Shown: one piece after another, positions 52,501-62,070 of the stretch
How positions within the stretch are numbered: the first letter of the stretch is position 1
Layout: each line of letters begins with the position of its first letter
Assembly: GCA_934725015.1 (NCBI GenBank)
Contig: CAKVAS010000004.1
Coordinates: forward strand, 62,001 to 126,000
DNA: 64,000 bases
From: an uncultured Bacteroidales bacterium
Lineage (GTDB): Bacteria > Bacteroidota > Bacteroidia > Bacteroidales > UBA932
Direction: 5' to 3'
Notes under the pieces: model-generated
The model's database searches: none
What the model was told of the DNA's origin: nothing
Seen by the model: only the letters and a program-made list of their open reading frames with translations
Position numbers and translations under genes: made by a program

Positions 52501-54237
52501 ATGAAAAAGTCAATTTTTAACATAGCGATTGCCGCGTCAATGCTTTGCGCGGTGGCCTGCAACGACGACTTTCTTGAGAGATACCCTAAGTCGGACGTCT
52601 CTCCCGAGACCTTCTTCAAGACGGCGTCCGAGCTTGAAACGTATTGCAGGAGCTTCTACTCGGTGCTTCCGAGCGCAGAGGGGATGATTACTGACGTGTG
52701 CCAGGCGGACGACATCGCCTCCACCACGGTGCCGACGGAGTTTACCGGCCTGCGCACCACTCCTGGCTCCGGAGGCGGATGGGACTGGTCCGCGCTGAGG
52801 AACATCAACTTCTTCCTCGAAAACTCATACCGCTGCGAGGACGCGACGGCCAGGCAGACCTACGACGGAGTCGCAAGATTCTGGAGGGCATATTTCTACT
52901 TCACGATGATGCAGCGTTTCGGCGACCTCCCCTGGTATGACAAGGTGATAGGCCAGCACGACACCGAAGCCCTCATGAAGGGACGTGACAGCCGCACGTT
53001 CATCTACGACAGGATTATCGAGGATTTGAACTACGCCATCGACAACGCGCCTTCGGCGGTCGATCCCTGCACCGTTTCCAAATACACGGCAATGGCTCTG
53101 AAGACCCGCGTCGGCCTCTTTGAGGGAACTTTCCGGAAATACCGGGGGTATGACGGCTGGCAGAAATGCCTCGAAGACTGCGTCGATGCGGCGGAACGCC
53201 TCATGAAGAGCGGGGTCTATCATGTCCACACATCCACCAAGGAAAAGGCCTACGGCGAGATGTTCCTTGTCGATACCCCTTTCAACGAGTTCATCCTGGC
53301 GAAGACCTACAACTCCAAGCTCAGCAGGAACCACTATCTGAACCTCCACATCCAGGGCTCCTCGAACAGCCACCCGAGCATGCCGAGGGACGCTTTCCTC
53401 TCCTATCTCTGCAAGGACGGCACGCGCTACACGGACAAGGCCGGATATGCGACCGAGGACTTCTTCCAGTCCACGCAGAACCGTGACCCGAGACTCTCGC
53501 AGACCATCAGGACGCAGAACTACACCTACCCGAATCAGACGGAGGTGCTCCAGCCGGACTTCAACGCCACCACCACCGGCTACCAGATTGCCAAGTATGT
53601 TACCAACGTCACGACAATCAACGGGACGAACTCCATCCCGTACCTGAGGTATTCCGAGGTACTTCTCAACCTTGCCGAGGCAAAGGCCGAGCTCGGGACA
53701 ATCCAGCAGGGGGACATCAACAAGACCATAAACCAGCTGCGCGACAGGGTAGGGATGCCGGCTCTCGTTCTCACTGAGGCCAATTCCCATCCGGACCCGT
53801 ATCTCGCCGGGCTCTACACCAGCCTTCCCGCCGGCGGCAACCAGGGGCTCATCCTCGAAATCCGGCGGGAGCGCAGGGTGGAGCTGTTCATGGAAGGTCA
53901 GAGGTACTACGACATAGTGCGCTGGAAGGAGGGACAGAAGTTCACCAAGCCGTCAAGGGGAATGTACATCGCCGGGGAAGGCTTCATTGACTTCGACCAC
54001 GACGGCGTCAACGACCTCTGCATCTACTCCGGAACGGAGCCTAAGCACGAGGGCAAGTGCCAGTACGTGAACATCGCCTCCCTCAGGCTTTCCGACGGCC
54101 GCTCCGGAGAAATCATCGTCAATGCCAACATCCGGAGGCTCTGGTCTGAGGAGAAGGACTATCTCTATCCGCTTCCTCTCGAAGACCTCCAGCTCAATAA
54201 GAATCTTAAACAAAACTACGGTTGGGATGAACAATAA
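52501..54237 (+). CDS. SusD/RagB-type glycan-binding lipoprotein
   Basis: 578 residues from ATG 52501. Lipoprotein signal (MKKSIFNIAIAASMLCAVACNDDFLERYPKS is the family start pattern; Cys near residue 20). TPR-like helices and typical segments RFWRAYFYFTMMQRFGDLPW, YTAMALKTRVGLFEGTF, YLRYSEVLLNLAEAKAELG, RRERRVELFMEGQRYYDIVRW and YLYPLPLEDLQLNKNLKQNYGW. It caps the SusC barrel and binds glycan. It follows susC by 13 nt. Confidence 0.95.
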   Translation: MKKSIFNIAIAASMLCAVACNDDFLERYPKSDVSPETFFKTASELETYCRSFYSVLPSAEGMITDVCQADDIASTTVPTEFTGLRTTPGSGGGWDWSALRNINFFLENSYRCEDATARQTYDGVARFWRAYFYFTMMQRFGDLPWYDKVIGQHDTEALMKGRDSRTFIYDRIIEDLNYAIDNAPSAVDPCTVSKYTAMALKTRVGLFEGTFRKYRGYDGWQKCLEDCVDAAERLMKSGVYHVHTSTKEKAYGEMFLVDTPFNEFILAKTYNSKLSRNHYLNLHIQGSSNSHPSMPRDAFLSYLCKDGTRYTDKAGYATEDFFQSTQNRDPRLSQTIRTQNYTYPNQTEVLQPDFNATTTGYQIAKYVTNVTTINGTNSIPYLRYSEVLLNLAEAKAELGTIQQGDINKTINQLRDRVGMPALVLTEANSHPDPYLAGLYTSLPAGGNQGLILEIRRERRVELFMEGQRYYDIVRWKEGQKFTKPSRGMYIAGEGFIDFDHDGVNDLCIYSGTEPKHEGKCQYVNIASLRLSDGRSGEIIVNANIRRLWSEEKDYLYPLPLEDLQLNKNLKQNYGWDEQ

Positions 54238-54238
54238 C

Positions 54239-55501
54239 ATGAAAAATATACTTATTTCCCTGCTTGCCGTTTCCGCGCTCTGCGTTTCCTGCAAGGACAA
54301 GGCTCTGACTCCTGAAACTCCCGGCGGGGGCACTGGCGAAGGGAAAACCTTTCTTCCCGACTGGGAGGATGGATATATGGACATTCACCACATCGCGACG
54401 GGCAAGGGTGACTGCGTATTCGTCGTCATGCCTGACGGAACGACGATGCTTCAGGACGCCGGCGACGTCGGAGACCCGTATGGCTCGGCCGACTGCGACC
54501 GCCTTCCGAACAGGGACAAGACCGTCGGGGAGTGGATTGCAGACTACATCAACCATTTCTCGGAGAAGCTTCCGTCGCCCGGAGTGATTGACTATGCGTG
54601 GATTACCCATTTCCATTCCGATCATGTCGGATGCAGGACCCTCGGAGTCGAAGGCCCCAACGGCTACTATCTTTCCGGACTCACGATGGTCGGGGAGAAA
54701 GTCAGGATAAACAAGCTCGTCGACAGGGCATATCCCTCATACGACTTCCCTTCGACGGCGAAAATCGAGCAGGAATTTCCTCTGTTTCAGGATTATAAGA
54801 TGTTCACGAAATATCAGATGGGCAAGGGGATGAAGGCCGAAAAATTCGTCATCGGAAGCAAGAGCCAGTTCGTGCCGGTGCATGACGCGGCCAAGTATCC
54901 GGACTTTGAAGTCCGCAACCTCTGCGCGAACGGGGAGGTGTGGACAGGAAGGGGAACCGCGACGAAGAAGATGTACAGCGGCGACGTCAGCCTGTTCGAC
55001 GAGAACATGAACAGCTGCGCCGTGAAGATTACCTACGGCAGTTTCTCCTACTTCAACGGCGGTGACCTTCCGGGCAAGAACCTCAGCCAGTACCAGTCCA
55101 CCGAAAGGAACTTCGAGATTCCGGTGAGCGAAATCGCCGGGCCGGTGACTGCCCTCACTCCGAACCATCACGGCTGGAAGGAAGCCACCACGGCCGACTT
55201 CCTCAAGAACATGAGGCCGCAGGTAATCGCGGTCATGTCAAACCATGTCGAGCACCCTCATTCCACCACGATGAAGAACATGACGGATATGATGCTCTGG
55301 GCCGGCGAGAGGGACATCTATGTCACAAGCGACAGTCCGAAAAGGGCGCTCGGAAATGCCTTCGGCTCATTCAAAGGCGTGGGGCACATCGTGATAAGGG
55401 TCTATAAGGGCGGCACGGCCTATCAGGTCTATGTCCTCGACGCCAAGACCACCGACTACCCCGTCGTCTATAAGTCAAACCTCAAGTATGTTGAAAAATG
55501 A
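54239..55501 (+). CDS. secreted MBL-fold lipoprotein
   Basis: 420 residues with signal MKNILISLLAVSALCVSCKD. A metallo-beta-lactamase fold: THFHSDHVG with His124, His126, Asp128, His129, FSYFNGGDLPG near residue 278, and LTPNHHGWKEATT. The function in glycan use is not known; members of this fold hydrolyse esters, phosphodiesters or amides, or act as lactonases. It starts 1 nt after susD (an ATG 12 nt earlier overlaps it) and ends in a 4-nt overlap with the next gene. Confidence 0.82.
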   Translation: MKNILISLLAVSALCVSCKDKALTPETPGGGTGEGKTFLPDWEDGYMDIHHIATGKGDCVFVVMPDGTTMLQDAGDVGDPYGSADCDRLPNRDKTVGEWIADYINHFSEKLPSPGVIDYAWITHFHSDHVGCRTLGVEGPNGYYLSGLTMVGEKVRINKLVDRAYPSYDFPSTAKIEQEFPLFQDYKMFTKYQMGKGMKAEKFVIGSKSQFVPVHDAAKYPDFEVRNLCANGEVWTGRGTATKKMYSGDVSLFDENMNSCAVKITYGSFSYFNGGDLPGKNLSQYQSTERNFEIPVSEIAGPVTALTPNHHGWKEATTADFLKNMRPQVIAVMSNHVEHPHSTTMKNMTDMMLWAGERDIYVTSDSPKRALGNAFGSFKGVGHIVIRVYKGGTAYQVYVLDAKTTDYPVVYKSNLKYVEK

Positions 55502-57537
55502 AAAAATCAGTAATAATAACCCTCTCCGCGCTTCTCGCGCTCGTTTCCTGCACGAGATTTGACGACGGGCGCGTCAACGCGGTCAGGCTGCTCGCTCCGG
55601 AGGCGGATTCCTATTTCGACCTTTCGGCCGGAGGAGCCACTTTCCAGTGGCAGGTCTCCGGCGTTCTGAAGGACGGCTGCAACTTTGTGCTTTCCGCAGA
55701 CCCGCGCGGTGACGTGACGAAAGTCTTTGAACTGAAGCCTTCCGAGTTCAAGAAGGCGTTCGAGCCCTCCGAAATCGACGCTGTTCTTTCCGAATGGGGC
55801 TATTACTCCGAGCAGAAGGCGACCGTCTATTGGAGAATCGAGCCGAAGGACGCCTCCGTCTCCGACATTTCCGCATTCCGCCCACTCCAGCTCAAAAGGC
55901 TTGAGGCCGCTCCTATAGCCATAGAGGATGTCTCTCCGGACACAAGGGCACTCGTGGACATGAACAATGTCCATTCGGTTGATTTCAAATGGAGCCCTGT
56001 GGATGGAGTCGAGGTCTATTCGCTTCAGTTCCGCCCTTCAACCGGCGACGCCGAGCTCCCTGTGCCTGCGGCCTGCTCCGAGATAAGGGGCACCTCCTAC
56101 ACGCTCGGCGAAGCTGCAATCAATGCCCTCATCGCGGACTATCTCCCTGACTCTCCGCTGGTTTCGCTGAAGTGGAGGGTGGTTTCAAACACCACCGAGA
56201 TTCCAGCCGAGAGCGAGTACCGCCAGATTCGTTTCGTGAGACTCGGCGCGGACGGAATAGCTCCGGTTTCCGACGTCGTGGTCTATCCGGGCAGCAAGAG
56301 GGCGAAGATCACATGGAAGGTGAGCGACCCTCGTACCGACAAGGTCGAGGTTACCTGCGGGGACAGAACCGAGGCAGTGGCCGCAAATGAGGAGATTGAG
56401 GACTATGACATCGTTCTCGACGGCCTGGAGGAAGGCTCCCGTGAGATTTCACTCGTGAGCATCGACCTCTTCGGCGGCAAGTCCGACGCGGTGAAGGTCA
56501 CCGCTCAGGTCTATGACGCGGAGAAACTCTCCGGCTCGTTCACCGCTCCTGTTCCGACAATCGGAGGACTCTTCCGCGAGGGCGTGCAGATAGCCCTTGC
56601 AAACACCGTGGACGAGAGAAGGATAAGTTCATATGTCGAATATGCCTCGGAGGAAGGCGACATCCTCACGATGGAATTTGAGAACGGAAGCATGACCGCG
56701 CTCATCCCTGACGGTGAGATGAAGCTCGGCTCCGACGTCACCCTCTACTCCCGTTTCAGTCCGGTGGAGAACGCTCTCGACCCGGTACTCGTGAAGTCGG
56801 ACAGGACGGTCTTTGTCCCGGCATATTCCATGGTTCCTCTCGAGAGCTGCGCGCACTGGCCGAACGCCGCCGACAACGAGGGCATACTCTTCGGTGACAT
56901 GGGCAACTACAACGCGGGCTTCCCGTTCAGCATGCTCTTCGACGGGGTCACCACGAACCACCTCAATATGTGGCACACCACCGGCGCGGACAACGGCGGA
57001 ACGGTCGGCTACATACTCGAGCACCCGGTAGTCCTCACGCTTGACCTCGGCGAGGAGAGGTCTCTTTCAAGCCTTGTCGTCTGGGGACGCTACGGCGGCA
57101 CTCCGTCAAAGCCTCTGAGGGACGGAGGCGGCACTGCCTCAAACGAGTCCTACTGGGCATACGGCGCCTACAATCCTCGGAACTTCGAGGTCTGGGGCTC
57201 GGCGACGGTTCCGGGCGACGTGACGAACGCGGCCAGATGGGAACCTCTCAACGGAACCTGGCGTACCGACGGCAGCTGGACGAAGATTGCCGACTGCGCC
57301 GTCAGGAGACCGTCCGGCGAGACCGCGACAGGCTTCTGGTACGACGAAGGATGCATAGACGGGGCCATCCCGACGGCCGAAGACTACGAGGCAGCCGCGA
57401 ACGGTCATGAGTTCGCCGCTGACCTGGACGCTCCGAAGGTCCGCTATGTCCGCATCGTCATAACGAAGACATGGAACTATTTCAACAGGCAGAGAATCTC
57501 GTTCGGAGAGCTGCATTTCTACGAATACCAGAAATAA
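55498..57537 (+). CDS. SusE-like/DUF4998 lipoprotein with F5/8-type C-terminal domain (paralogue 1)
   Basis: 679 residues with signal MKKSVIITLSALLALVSCTR. N-terminal repeats of SusE-like type (FDLSAGGATFQWQVSGV, FKWSPVDGVEVYSLQFRP), a DUF4998-like middle (YPGSKRAKITWKVSDPRTDKV), and a C-terminal discoidin-like/DUF5000 domain (LESCAHWPNAADNEGIL, TLDLGEERSLSSLVVWGRYG, YVRIVITKTWN, FGELHFYEYQ). Probably surface-exposed glycan binding. It overlaps the MBL gene by 4 nt (ATGA). About the same layout as the next gene, so a duplication. Confidence 0.8.
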   Translation: MKKSVIITLSALLALVSCTRFDDGRVNAVRLLAPEADSYFDLSAGGATFQWQVSGVLKDGCNFVLSADPRGDVTKVFELKPSEFKKAFEPSEIDAVLSEWGYYSEQKATVYWRIEPKDASVSDISAFRPLQLKRLEAAPIAIEDVSPDTRALVDMNNVHSVDFKWSPVDGVEVYSLQFRPSTGDAELPVPAACSEIRGTSYTLGEAAINALIADYLPDSPLVSLKWRVVSNTTEIPAESEYRQIRFVRLGADGIAPVSDVVVYPGSKRAKITWKVSDPRTDKVEVTCGDRTEAVAANEEIEDYDIVLDGLEEGSREISLVSIDLFGGKSDAVKVTAQVYDAEKLSGSFTAPVPTIGGLFREGVQIALANTVDERRISSYVEYASEEGDILTMEFENGSMTALIPDGEMKLGSDVTLYSRFSPVENALDPVLVKSDRTVFVPAYSMVPLESCAHWPNAADNEGILFGDMGNYNAGFPFSMLFDGVTTNHLNMWHTTGADNGGTVGYILEHPVVLTLDLGEERSLSSLVVWGRYGGTPSKPLRDGGGTASNESYWAYGAYNPRNFEVWGSATVPGDVTNAARWEPLNGTWRTDGSWTKIADCAVRRPSGETATGFWYDEGCIDGAIPTAEDYEAAANGHEFAADLDAPKVRYVRIVITKTWNYFNRQRISFGELHFYEYQK

Positions 57538-57555
57538 CAAATGACACTGAACATA

Positions 57556-59619
57556 ATGAACAGACTGACATTCAAGAATATCCTTGGCGCGGCCGTTGTG
57601 CTTGCCGCCGTTGTCGCGGGGCAGTCCTGCGTCAAGGAAAAGAAGACGGAGGCCTCAATCACGCTTGAGGCTCCCGCGAACAACGCGACCGTGGCTCTTG
57701 CCGACGGGAATGTCCTCTTCCGCTGGAGCACGGACAGCAGCGTCGGCGACGGCTTCTCGCTGGTTCTGACGGGGGATGACCCTGCCGACAGCAAGGTCTG
57801 GTCGGTCAAGGGCACGGCCTATTCGAGGGAAATCGTGGCTTCCGACCTCGACGTCCTTCTCAAGGAATGGGGTGCGAAGCCGAATGAGACTGTCTCGCTC
57901 CGCTGGACCGTGGCCTCCTCCGTCGAGGGGCAGGGACGCGCCTCGGAAGAGCGTACCCTCAAGGTGAAGGTCCTTCCGGCAATCACGGAAAAGATTTATG
58001 TTGCAGCCCCTGCGGAAAACGAGATTCTTGACCTCGACAACGAAGAGTCGTTCATGTTCTCATGGTCTGAGAGCCTTCATATTTCTTCCTACAAAATAGA
58101 ATTTGCCGGGGAAGAGAACGGCGAGGCGGTGAAGACCTGGGAAGGCCTCAAGGGAAACAGCAAGGTGATTGCTTCCGAGGAACTTCTTGACGTGACGAAG
58201 GCGCTTGACCCGGAGAAGAAGTCGGGCATCGTTCCGGCTTACTGGAGGGTTGTCGCGACCGACGAGTTCTACACCGGAGCCTCGGCGTCCTCCAGAGTGC
58301 GCATCATGCGTGACGCCCCTCTCAGCGCGGTGGCCGGCCTGAGTGTCCGTCCCGGCTACAAAAGAGCTGTTGTCAGCTGCTCCATCGACGATCCGCGCAC
58401 CGCAGCCGTCGTTGTGAAATACGGTACGGAAGAAAAGTCGTTCGACATAAAGAAGGGCGCGTCCTCGTTCTCGACGGAATTCACGGAACTTCCGGAGGAG
58501 GATCTCAGCTTCTCTGTGGCAATCCGCGACAAGAACGGCAATCTCTCTCCGGAGGCGAAGAAGACGGTCCGGGTCTATGGCGACGCCTACACCGCCTCAA
58601 AGGCCGCGAGAGACGGAAAGCTTGTCAGCCTCAAGCGTGCAGGCGCCGGCATCTCGGTCTCATCTGTTTCTGACTCTGACCTCGCGAAGACCTCCGTTGT
58701 CTATCCGACGGAATCCGGCGACGCGGCGGTTGAACTCGGAGCTGACGACACTTTCGCGCTCATCCCGTCGGGCGAGGCGAAGTTCGGTTCAGATGTGGAG
58801 ATTGTTTCCGAGTATCTCCCCGTTGAGGATGCCCTTGACCCGGTTGTGAAAAAGACGACCGTCTATGTTCCTGTCTATGAAATGATTCCCCTTGAGTCAT
58901 GCCGGCACTGGCCGGATGCGGCTTCCGACGCGAACATCATTGCCGGCGACCACGGAATGCACGGCAGTTTCGGCTATGAAAAGCTTTTTGACGGTCAGTA
59001 CAATCTGGCGAAGGGTGACAATATGTGGCACACAAGCGGCGGCAACAAGAATGCTTCCGGCAATGCCAATTCCCTCAAGTCAAGCCCGATTTGCCTTACG
59101 GTTGACCTCGGCTCCGAACTCTGCCTCAGCGGCCTTGTGTTCTGGGGCCGCCGTGCCGGGGTCATATATGAGGACGGCACGTTCAAGGCCTATGGCGACG
59201 GAGACACCGGAGCCGGCTCAATCTTCGCCTACGGTGCCTACAACCCTCGCTCCTTCGAGGTCTGGGTGTCATCTGACGAACCGGTCAACATCACCGACGA
59301 GAAAGTCTGGGACCCGGCTTCCGGCTCATGGAAGACCGACGGGAGCTGGACAAGGGTCTGCGCCGGATGCAGCGTCAAGCGTCCGTCAGGCAAAATCTGC
59401 CCGACAGGCTGGATCAACTTCTTCGGAGAGGACGGAAAGCCTACCCTCGAGGATATGAGACAGGCCATTGACGGGTTCGAGTTCCCGGTTGACAGCTACG
59501 ACGCTCCCGTCAGGGGACGCTATGTCAGGATTGTCATCACCGAGAACTGGCACAAGGACCAGATCAAGAGGGTGTCCATGGATGAACTTCATTTCTACAG
59601 CTTCACGCCTAAGGAGTAA
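57556..59619 (+). CDS. SusE-like/DUF4998 lipoprotein with F5/8-type C-terminal domain (paralogue 2)
   Basis: 687 residues from ATG 57556 (MNRLTFKNILGAAVVLAAVV, then GQSC); ATG 57541 would add five residues. SusE-like N-terminus (ASITLEAPANNATVALADGN, FRWSTDSSVGDGFSLVLTG), DUF4998-like middle (RPGYKRAVVSCSIDDPRT), and C-terminal F5/8/DUF5000-like domain (LESCRHWPDAASDANII, CLTVDLGSELCLSGLVFWG, YVRIVITENWHKDQI, MDELHFYSF). Clearly duplicated with the upstream gene; starts 18 nt after it. Glycan-binding role is inferred. Confidence 0.8.
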   Translation: MNRLTFKNILGAAVVLAAVVAGQSCVKEKKTEASITLEAPANNATVALADGNVLFRWSTDSSVGDGFSLVLTGDDPADSKVWSVKGTAYSREIVASDLDVLLKEWGAKPNETVSLRWTVASSVEGQGRASEERTLKVKVLPAITEKIYVAAPAENEILDLDNEESFMFSWSESLHISSYKIEFAGEENGEAVKTWEGLKGNSKVIASEELLDVTKALDPEKKSGIVPAYWRVVATDEFYTGASASSRVRIMRDAPLSAVAGLSVRPGYKRAVVSCSIDDPRTAAVVVKYGTEEKSFDIKKGASSFSTEFTELPEEDLSFSVAIRDKNGNLSPEAKKTVRVYGDAYTASKAARDGKLVSLKRAGAGISVSSVSDSDLAKTSVVYPTESGDAAVELGADDTFALIPSGEAKFGSDVEIVSEYLPVEDALDPVVKKTTVYVPVYEMIPLESCRHWPDAASDANIIAGDHGMHGSFGYEKLFDGQYNLAKGDNMWHTSGGNKNASGNANSLKSSPICLTVDLGSELCLSGLVFWGRRAGVIYEDGTFKAYGDGDTGAGSIFAYGAYNPRSFEVWVSSDEPVNITDEKVWDPASGSWKTDGSWTRVCAGCSVKRPSGKICPTGWINFFGEDGKPTLEDMRQAIDGFEFPVDSYDAPVRGRYVRIVITENWHKDQIKRVSMDELHFYSFTPKE

Positions 59620-59680
59620 GAACAGCACAATAACATCAAAATTGGACGGAAGAACAACAATAACATTAAAATCAATAATT

Positions 59681-59821
59681 ATGGAAAACAAAAGCTATCT
59701 GTCACCTCGACTGGTGAGCCTTTCCTTCACAAATGAGCAGGGATTCTGCCTCAGCGGGGGGGGATTTGATGTAAACAACCGCACGGAAATCTTTTTTAAC
59801 GATGATGAATACAAACTGTAA
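59681..59821 (+). CDS. 46-residue peptide of the Bacteroidales small-peptide type
   Basis: MENKSYLSPRLVSLSFTNEQ starts it, followed by GFCLSGGGFDVNNRTEIFFN and DDEYKL. It has no signal peptide. Similar small peptides (opening with Y-x-x-P and a later CxSGG-like turn, acidic end) occur next to surface lipoproteins in Bacteroidales, as far as I recall. Here it is tightly placed (14 nt) before a fimbrillin/GLUG-like lipoprotein. Function unknown. An eight-G run encodes the Gly triplet; adding or losing one base would change the C-terminus. Confidence 0.6.
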   Translation: MENKSYLSPRLVSLSFTNEQGFCLSGGGFDVNNRTEIFFNDDEYKL

Positions 59822-59835
59822 AAAACACTAAAACA

Positions 59836-62067
59836 ATGAAAAGGAACTTATTTTTAGCATCCGCTATGGTTCTTCTGGCCGCAGCGGCCTGCAAGAAGGA
59901 ACCGGCACAGCCGGCTGCTCCGGACAGAAGTGAGCACATATACACTTTCGAGACCTCGGCGGCGTCGAAGACGACCCTCGGTGAGAACTGCGTCGAGTGG
60001 GAAGAGGGCGACTGCATCGGAACGTTCGCGAAGGGTCAGCAGAACATAAAGTCAGGCGTGGCGGTCGGCACGCCATGCATTTTCCCTGTGAAGACCACCG
60101 GAAAGCTGGAGGCGGGGGACAAGGTCTATGCCTACGCTCCTTACGGTGCCGAGGCCGGCACAACCGCTTCTGAAGTCACAGTCACCATCCCTTCCGAGCA
60201 GAGCACGGCACATTTCGCGATGCCGCTCGCCGCATTGCCTTTTGAGGTCGAGACTGCCATTGAGGCCGACACGGAGACTCCTGTCGCCGGGATGAGCTTC
60301 TGCAACCTCGCTTCCGCAGCCGTTCTCCGCATCTTTTCCGACGGCACGGCCGGCGCGGGAGAGAAGATTCAGAGCGTGACCGTTTCTTCCGAAAGCGACA
60401 TCTGCGGAAGCTACACAATTGACCTCACCGCAATCGACGCATCCAGGGAGGAGACCCTTGCCCTGACTCCGAAGACCGGCGCCAAGGCTGTCACCGTGAA
60501 CCTTGCCGAGGCGGCGGACGTAGCCGTTGAGGCTCAGGCATTGGAAATCCCGGTAGTTCTCGCTCCTGGCAGCTACACCGTCACCGTTGTCGTCAAGACC
60601 GACAGGACGTCCTATTTCAAGACTTCCGCCGAACCGGTTGAGTTTGCCCGCAACCACAGGAAGCCGCTCTCCCTCAACCTTGCGGAGGCGGAGCATTACG
60701 GGATAGAGAAGGTTGAACCGGCGGAGCTCCGCTCGTTCAAAAAAGGCGAGTCTCTCGACTATGCCATAACTTTCACCGGCGAATGCGACGTGACTCCAGT
60801 CTGCCCTGACGGATGGACTGCCGCCGTTGAGGGAACAAAACTCACCGTGACAGCTCCGGCCGACGACACAAAGGCGCTTGAAGGCAATGTCGTTCTCTCC
60901 GTCGGCGGCACTGCGACAAAGCTTCCTGTGCGTCTTGCCGGCATCAACAGTCAGGAGGATCTCGTGGCGTTCACCGAGTCTGTGGATAATATGCTGAATG
61001 ATGGATATACGATTGACCCGATGTATCTTGTCGATGATGAACTTTCAATCAACGCCGACATAACCATCCCTTCCTCAAGCATGGCATACGGCGCATATTG
61101 GCTCAAGAGACTTCAGACTCCTATTAACGGAAACGGACACACGCTGACATTCAACACCACTCATGGCGCAAGAGGCGGTCTCGTTCAGAACCTTGGCGCT
61201 GACGTTCATGATTTGAAGCTTGCCGGAACAATCTCTGCAAAGGATGCTAATGCTTATGTCGGCAGTCTTGCCTGCCTGCTTTCAAAGGCCGGACTTACGG
61301 TTTCCAATGTGATTTCTACAGTGGAGTTTACCATCAGCAATACAGGATGCCGCGCGGGCGGTCTCATCGGTGCCGGTGACACGACATTCGGCAAACCGAC
61401 CAGCTTTACGATGAAGAATTGTCAGTTCAACGGGAAGATGATCATTACGGCCAACGCCTATGCTGTGGGCGGTCTTCTCGGTGATGCTTCTGACAATAAT
61501 GTTCGTTTCACATTTGAGAACTGCAGCAGCAAGGCTACAATTACTGTCGGCGCCTGCAAGGTCGCCAACCTCGGTGGTCTCGTAGGACGCGGAGGCGCAT
61601 CTGACAACATTTTGACATTTAATGAATGTGAATTTGGCGGTGTTCTCTCATATACTCTTGGCGGTTCGGAATATGACTTGACCCGCATCGGCGGTCTCCT
61701 CGGTAATCTTGAGCGCGGAGGCGTATTCACAAAGTGCTCGTTTACAGGTGCAATCAATGTCGATTTTAATAGAGTTAAGGTTCTCGGTGGCGGTGGCGGA
61801 AGCTGTGGCATCGGAGGTTTTGTCGGAAGAAATACGGCACACAACGACAATGCGGCATTGAACATAAAGGCCATATTCACAGACTGCGTTTCAAAGGGAA
61901 CGCTCGCCGTCACAAGTTCCACGGATACGGAAGGCACGAATAAGACTCGTCTCGGACATATCATCGGTTCGTCAAACAACACCAATGCGACGACTCACGT
62001 CGAGACAGGTTGCACATACGGTTCAACCATCACCGTCAACGGAACCGAACTCACAATTGAAAAATAG
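59836..62067 (+). CDS. fimbrillin-like lipoprotein with GLUG-like repeats
   Basis: 743 residues with signal MKRNLFLASAMVLLAAAACKK. The N-terminal part resembles fimbrillin-family domains (TFETSAASKTTLGENCVEWEEGD, YAYAPYGAE, LRIFSDGTAGAGEKIQSVTV). From about residue 440 come GLUG-like beta-helix repeats (GGLIGAGDTTFG, VGGLLGDASDNN, LGGLVGRGGASDN, IGGLLGNLERGG, IGGFVGRNTAH). The last third, from about 60970, is visibly less GC-rich than the first, suggesting modular exchange. Probably a surface adhesin or glycan-binding protein of the PUL. Confidence 0.75.
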   Translation: MKRNLFLASAMVLLAAAACKKEPAQPAAPDRSEHIYTFETSAASKTTLGENCVEWEEGDCIGTFAKGQQNIKSGVAVGTPCIFPVKTTGKLEAGDKVYAYAPYGAEAGTTASEVTVTIPSEQSTAHFAMPLAALPFEVETAIEADTETPVAGMSFCNLASAAVLRIFSDGTAGAGEKIQSVTVSSESDICGSYTIDLTAIDASREETLALTPKTGAKAVTVNLAEAADVAVEAQALEIPVVLAPGSYTVTVVVKTDRTSYFKTSAEPVEFARNHRKPLSLNLAEAEHYGIEKVEPAELRSFKKGESLDYAITFTGECDVTPVCPDGWTAAVEGTKLTVTAPADDTKALEGNVVLSVGGTATKLPVRLAGINSQEDLVAFTESVDNMLNDGYTIDPMYLVDDELSINADITIPSSSMAYGAYWLKRLQTPINGNGHTLTFNTTHGARGGLVQNLGADVHDLKLAGTISAKDANAYVGSLACLLSKAGLTVSNVISTVEFTISNTGCRAGGLIGAGDTTFGKPTSFTMKNCQFNGKMIITANAYAVGGLLGDASDNNVRFTFENCSSKATITVGACKVANLGGLVGRGGASDNILTFNECEFGGVLSYTLGGSEYDLTRIGGLLGNLERGGVFTKCSFTGAINVDFNRVKVLGGGGGSCGIGGFVGRNTAHNDNAALNIKAIFTDCVSKGTLAVTSSTDTEGTNKTRLGHIIGSSNNTNATTHVETGCTYGSTITVNGTELTIEK

Positions 62068-62070
62068 TTG

